A DNA stretch of 8,355 bases from Parcubacteria group bacterium Athens0714_26 (GTDB lineage Bacteria; Patescibacteriota; Minisyncoccia; UBA6257; 02-FULL-45-10c), in contig VMGU01000019.1 of the NCBI GenBank assembly GCA_007376745.1, forward strand, positions 1 through 8,355, read 5' to 3'. The position numbers were made by a program, and so were the translations under genes. Positions 5,357-8,355 of this stretch are shown one piece after another. The notes under the pieces are model-generated. The model was not told where the DNA came from and searched no databases. It was given only the letters and a program-made list of their open reading frames with translations. Each line of letters begins with the position of its first letter. Position 1 is the stretch's first letter.

Positions 5357-6289
5357 ATGAAAAAATTCACGAGGTTATTTTTAATTATAGTCATTCTTTT
5401 CGTAATACTCGGCTTAATCCTGCCTTTATTAAAGATAGATGCCGCCGAAAATCCTGACCCCAAAACAGATTCTTTAAAAGGCGTAATGAACAACATCAAT
5501 GAATTAAACAATCTTAAAGATAACAACAATTTGTCGGCAGAAGAAAAAGATGCCAAAGAACTGGAACTGCGAAAAGACGCTCTTTCAAAAATCCTGGACC
5601 TCACCTTGATGGAAATCGACAGCTTTAAAAATAATCTAGAATCATTGCAGCTGGAAAAAGGCAAACAAACCGATACAAAAAACCAGCTTTTGGATCTTCT
5701 AAATACGGATAAACAATATTCGGAAAACTTGAAAGAAACTCTGCAGAATGAACTTTCCTTAGATGACACTAAAAATCTCACCCAGGAATTCAAAGATTGG
5801 AAAGACGCCAATTATAATTTTGATATTCAGAAAATAACGTCTTTTACTTTGGTCTTTCAGGAAAAATACGTCCTTAAAATCGCTGACACCAGACTGAACA
5901 AAATAAATTCAGACCTTAAAAAACTCGAGGGAATGAAGTTAATAAGCAAAGAAGACAACCGCAAATCTTTGGATTCTGCCACCAAAAGCCTGACAAACGC
6001 GCATAATTTATACAGTAGCGCTGAAAATTTATTAATGAACGCTCTTAAAAACGAATTTAACGCCTCTTCCACACTACTAAATGATTCTTTGGCTACAACA
6101 ACTATTAAAGATGCCAATGAAGCCAGTAGTACCATTAAAACCACCAGCACCGGCACCACCACTCCCCAATTTGAAAAAAGAGACGATATAAAACTGCTTA
6201 TTGAAAAATCATTTAATGAAGTAAAAAATGCGTATAAATATTTTCTTGATATCAGCAACAAAGTAAGAAAAAAATTGGGGCTTCAATAA
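5357..6289 (+). CDS. Secreted or membrane-anchored helical protein of unknown function
   Basis: A 310-residue protein I do not recognise. The N-terminus is a signal peptide or anchor: MKKFTR, a hydrophobic run at about 7-25, then KIDAAENP, with possible cleavage after A29 or A30. The rest is almost wholly charged helix, rich in Lys, Glu, Asp, Asn and Leu, probably helical bundles or coiled coil (about 35-235). A Ser/Thr-rich linker follows (about 236-270, including SSTIKTTSTGTTTPQ), then a last helical segment ending in VRKKLGLQ. There is no cysteine and no catalytic motif. It starts 4 bp after the membrane protein gene and ends at a strong terminator, so it is the last gene of the sigma operon. 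It could be the sensed or effector envelope component of that circuit; this rests on position alone. Composition matches its neighbours, so recent transfer is not indicated. Confidence 0.72.
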   Translation: MKKFTRLFLIIVILFVILGLILPLLKIDAAENPDPKTDSLKGVMNNINELNNLKDNNNLSAEEKDAKELELRKDALSKILDLTLMEIDSFKNNLESLQLEKGKQTDTKNQLLDLLNTDKQYSENLKETLQNELSLDDTKNLTQEFKDWKDANYNFDIQKITSFTLVFQEKYVLKIADTRLNKINSDLKKLEGMKLISKEDNRKSLDSATKSLTNAHNLYSSAENLLMNALKNEFNASSTLLNDSLATTTIKDANEASSTIKTTSTGTTTPQFEKRDDIKLLIEKSFNEVKNAYKYFLDISNKVRKKLGLQ

Positions 6290-6301
6290 ATTTTTAGTTT
6301 C

Positions 6302-6315
6302 CGCCACGGCTGGCG
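6302..6315. repeat. Small GC-rich hairpin
   Basis: CGCCA (6302-6306) and TGGCG (6311-6315) pair around the loop CGGC. It lies 12 bp after the last gene of the sigma operon and just before the terminator. Like the palindrome at 2102-2121, it is a GC-rich island in AT-rich sequence. It may be a repeat remnant or an RNA 3'-end stabiliser. Confidence 0.4.
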
Positions 6316-6317
6316 TA

Positions 6318-6354
6318 AATTTAAAACCCCAACTTTTTGTCGGGGTTTTAAATT
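6318..6354. terminator. Bidirectional intrinsic terminator
   Basis: A perfect 13-bp stem, AATTTAAAACCCC (6318-6330) and GGGGTTTTAAATT (6342-6354), encloses an 11-nt loop. A-rich and T-rich flanks are present on both strands, so it can end both the rightward sigma operon and the leftward HU gene, which converge here. Confidence 0.87.
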
Positions 6355-6371
6355 ATATATTATCTTAAAAT

Positions 6372-6647
6372 TTATTTGACAGCCTCCTTTAAAGCTTTAC
6401 CAGCCTTAAATTTCGGTCTCACCGAAGCCGCGATTTGAATCTTCGCGCCGGTTTTAGGATTAACTCCCATCCGAGCCGCGCTCTTTGTCGCTCTAAAAAC
6501 TCCAAATCCCGCCACAGCCACCTCTTCCCCTCTGGCCAAGCTCTTTGTTATTGAATCAAAAACAGTTTCAACGGCTTGTTGCGCCTGCTTTTTAGTTGAT
6601 AACTCGGCTACCTTCATTACTGCTTCCGCTAAATCTTCTTTTTTCAT
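6372..6647 (-). CDS. HU family DNA-binding protein
   Basis: HU is a small dimeric protein that bends and compacts DNA and assists replication and recombination. The 91 residues match the usual length. The N-terminal helices (MKKEDLAEAVMKVAELS, AQQAVETVFDSITKSLARG) form the dimer body. GFGVFRATKSAARMGVNPKTG (47-67) carries the HU/IHF signature, with P64 at the position of the proline that intercalates into DNA. RPKFKAGKALKEAV (77-90) closes the family pattern. One copy alone cannot be called HU-alpha, HU-beta or IHF; the sequence is HU-like. The start codon at 6647 has no Shine-Dalgarno, only an A/T-rich leader. It has its own candidate promoter upstream and shares the bidirectional terminator with the sigma operon. 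Confidence 0.96.
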   Translation of the reverse strand: MKKEDLAEAVMKVAELSTKKQAQQAVETVFDSITKSLARGEEVAVAGFGVFRATKSAARMGVNPKTGAKIQIAASVRPKFKAGKALKEAVK

Positions 6648-6709
6648 AAAATTTTATTTTTTTTATGCCGACCTTGATAAAAATACTTAACTTAAATCGC
6701 ATTTTTAGA

Positions 6710-6718
6710 TTTATACCA
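6710..6718 (-). promoter_or_regulatory. Candidate extended -10 promoter of the HU gene
   Basis: On the minus strand TGG-TATAAA reads from 6718 to 6710, a good extended -10 with one mismatch to TATAAT. No -35 is clear. The start would be near 6703, giving a leader of about 55 nt. It overlaps the direct repeats at 6712-6725. Confidence 0.4.
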
Positions 6719-6725
6719 GTATACC
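6712..6725. repeat. Direct repeat TATACC x2 at the HU promoter
   Basis: TATACC occurs at 6712-6717 and 6720-6725, an 8-bp period, overlapping the candidate HU -10 element. It could be a binding site, or chance in AT-rich sequence. Confidence 0.3.
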
Positions 6726-6751
6726 TTTAAAAATCTTTTTTGAAAACCGGT

Positions 6752-8272
6752 TTATCTTGCAACCTCCACCGCTCGCATTTCCCTGATAACATTAACTTTA
6801 ACCTCTCCGGGATACTTTAATTCTGATTCTATCTTTGAAGCGATATCTTTGGCAAGCTGCAGAGCGCCGAAATCATCAATTTTTTCAGGCACCACAAAAA
6901 CCCTTATTTCTCTTCCGGCAGAAACGGCATAAGCGTTTTTCACGCCATCAAAAGAAGTTGCCAACTTTTCCAGATCCTGAAGCCTTTTAATGTAATTTTC
7001 TACCGTTCCCCTTCTCGCGCCGGGCCTTGCCGCCGATAAAATATCGGCTGCGGCTATAATATAAGATTCCGGCGAAGAATACGGGTAGTCCTCATGATGC
7101 GATTCCATCGCGTGAATAATTTTTTCATCCACGCCGTACTTTTTAAGCAATTTCATGCCTATATCAACATGTGTACCTTCAACTTCATGGTCAATGGCCT
7201 TACCTATATCGTGTACTAACGCCGCTTTTTTCGCCACATCAACATTGACTCCTAATTCAGCGGCAATCATGCCGGCAATATGGGCCATCTCAATAGAATG
7301 AACCAAAACATTTTGGCCAAAACTGGTTCTAAAATACAACCTCCCTAAAAGCAACACTATGTCTTTAGGAATACCGATAACTCCGACTTCAAGCACGGCA
7401 TTCTCGCCAATTTCCTGCATTCTTTTATTTAATTCCTGCCGGGCTTCTTCTACCTTTTCTTCAATCCGCGCCGGTTGGATACGGCCGTCTTTAATCAACT
7501 TTTCCAAGGCCATCTTGGCAATTTCCCGCCTAAGAGGGTCAAAAGAAGAAAGAACCACGCTGTCCGGCATCTCATCCACGATAATCTCCACTCCGGTAGC
7601 CCTTTCCAATGTTTTAATATTCCTGCCCTCGCGGCCGATAATTTTTCCTTTTAATTCATCGTTGGGAAGATGAAAAACACTGGTAGTAATATCGGATATA
7701 TGAGATCTGGCATAACGCTGAATGGCCGTGGTTATTATTTCCAAACTCCTCTTTTCAACTTCCTCAAACCTGTCTTTTTCTATTTTCTGCATAACCGAAG
7801 CAAGTTCGGCCTTATTATCCTCCTCAACCTTATTAAAAAGCTGCTTTTTGGCATCCTCAAAAGAAAGCTTGGCGACTTTTTCCAGCTCTTTATGGATTTT
7901 CTGCTTTAAATCTTCTATCTCCGTTCTCTGAACGGTAAAATTCTGGGTTTCTTTTTCTAAAGTATTTTTTTGCGATGTGAGTTCGTCTTTTTGTTTATCT
8001 AAAACCTCCTCCCTCTTCAAAAGACGCTCCTCCATCCGCATCACCTGTAATTTTCTTTCCCTTTCCTCTTTTTTTGCTTCATCAAGAAAAACCGCGGCTT
8101 TATCTTTCGCTTCTAAAACAATTTCCTTAGCTTTTGTCTGGGCTTCTTCAAGCCAAACTTTTATTTTCTGCTCGGTAGAACTAGCCCGACTTGCTCCTAT
8201 TAATTGACGAGTTAAGTAACCGGCCGCTATTCCCAATAACAAAGCCGCCCAAAAAAATGGTTCTGTAAACAT
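6752..8272 (-). CDS. rny: Ribonuclease Y
   Basis: RNase Y is a membrane-anchored endoribonuclease that starts mRNA decay, the counterpart of RNase E in many bacteria. All family parts are present in 506 residues, near the usual length. The N-terminal membrane helix is at about 6-25 (FFWAALLLGIAAGYLTRQLI). A long Lys/Glu-rich coiled coil spans about 30-175. The KH RNA-binding domain (about 195-260) has the GxxG loop in GKIIGREGRNIK (213-216 GREG). The HD domain (about 320-415) has VLVHSIEMA (H325), ALVHDIGKAID (H354, D355), GTHVDIG (H368) and ESHHEDYP (H392, H393), the metal-binding catalytic residues. The C-terminal domain runs to about 506. No part is missing. The ATG at 8272 places the helix right at the N-terminus, as in relatives; there is no Shine-Dalgarno. 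It lies on the same strand as HU, with a gap of about 100 bp holding a candidate HU promoter, so the two are probably separate units. Confidence 0.98.
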   Translation of the reverse strand: MFTEPFFWAALLLGIAAGYLTRQLIGASRASSTEQKIKVWLEEAQTKAKEIVLEAKDKAAVFLDEAKKEERERKLQVMRMEERLLKREEVLDKQKDELTSQKNTLEKETQNFTVQRTEIEDLKQKIHKELEKVAKLSFEDAKKQLFNKVEEDNKAELASVMQKIEKDRFEEVEKRSLEIITTAIQRYARSHISDITTSVFHLPNDELKGKIIGREGRNIKTLERATGVEIIVDEMPDSVVLSSFDPLRREIAKMALEKLIKDGRIQPARIEEKVEEARQELNKRMQEIGENAVLEVGVIGIPKDIVLLLGRLYFRTSFGQNVLVHSIEMAHIAGMIAAELGVNVDVAKKAALVHDIGKAIDHEVEGTHVDIGMKLLKKYGVDEKIIHAMESHHEDYPYSSPESYIIAAADILSAARPGARRGTVENYIKRLQDLEKLATSFDGVKNAYAVSAGREIRVFVVPEKIDDFGALQLAKDIASKIESELKYPGEVKVNVIREMRAVEVAR

Positions 8273-8280
8273 AAATTGAA

Positions 8281-8321
8281 TTATTTGCTAAGTATTTCAT
8301 TAAAAACGAATTTATTAGCAA
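8281..8321. repeat. Inverted repeat TTGCTAA / TTAGCAA upstream of rny
   Basis: TTGCTAA (8285-8291) and TTAGCAA (8315-8321) are perfect 7-bp inverted arms around 23 bp. The 11-mer TTATTTGCTAA at 8281-8291 is identical to 2181-2191 in the recA leader element. The site begins 9 bp upstream of the rny start codon. It may be a fragment of the same repeat family or a shared regulatory site. No clear -10/-35 pair could be assigned to rny. Confidence 0.4.
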
Positions 8322-8355
8322 CAAATTAATTACTTATATATATTTTTACAATAAC

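Noticed and set aside
7359..8207. Rightward open frames inside rny
   Set aside because: They are antisense to a strongly conserved gene, are low-complexity (Ser/Phe/Leu-rich), and contain no domain signal.

Overview
The window looks like a chromosomal segment from a bacterium of the Candidate Phyla Radiation (Patescibacteria), most likely Parcubacteria-like. This is inferred from the gene set, from proteins of a recognisable CPR style (a RodZ-like HTH-TM-Ig protein, an ECF sigma factor followed by small helical envelope proteins), from the lack of Shine-Dalgarno motifs at every visible start, and from GC-rich palindromes of a kind common in those genomes. No 16S rRNA or lineage-specific marker is present, so placement is tentative.

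Layout. Bases 1-3234 are a rightward block: the 3' part of ftsK (DNA translocase, open at the left edge), a RodZ-like membrane protein, and recA. The gap between the RodZ-like gene and recA is almost filled by a 131-bp repeat-like element with terminal inverted repeats. A leftward PHP-domain gene (3261-3963) converges on recA. A complete tRNA-His(GTG) at 4076-4147 has its own promoter and a strong terminator (4206-4235).

Bases 4353-6289 form a tight rightward operon: an ECF-type sigma factor, a single-pass membrane protein overlapping it by 35 bp (probable regulator or anti-sigma factor), and a secreted or anchored helical protein starting 4 bp later. An extended -10 and a near-perfect 18-bp palindrome precede the operon. 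A bidirectional terminator (6318-6354) separates it from a leftward HU gene (6372-6647), which is followed further right by a leftward, complete ribonuclease Y gene (6752-8272).

How the genes fit together. FtsK, RecA and HU act on the chromosome (segregation, recombination, compaction); the RodZ-like protein probably links the membrane to the cell-shape machinery; RNase Y starts mRNA decay at the membrane. The most novel-looking part is the sigma-factor operon, whose two downstream proteins match no named family I recognise; they could form an envelope-sensing circuit. I see no CRISPR array, transposase, toxin-antitoxin pair or classical defence system.
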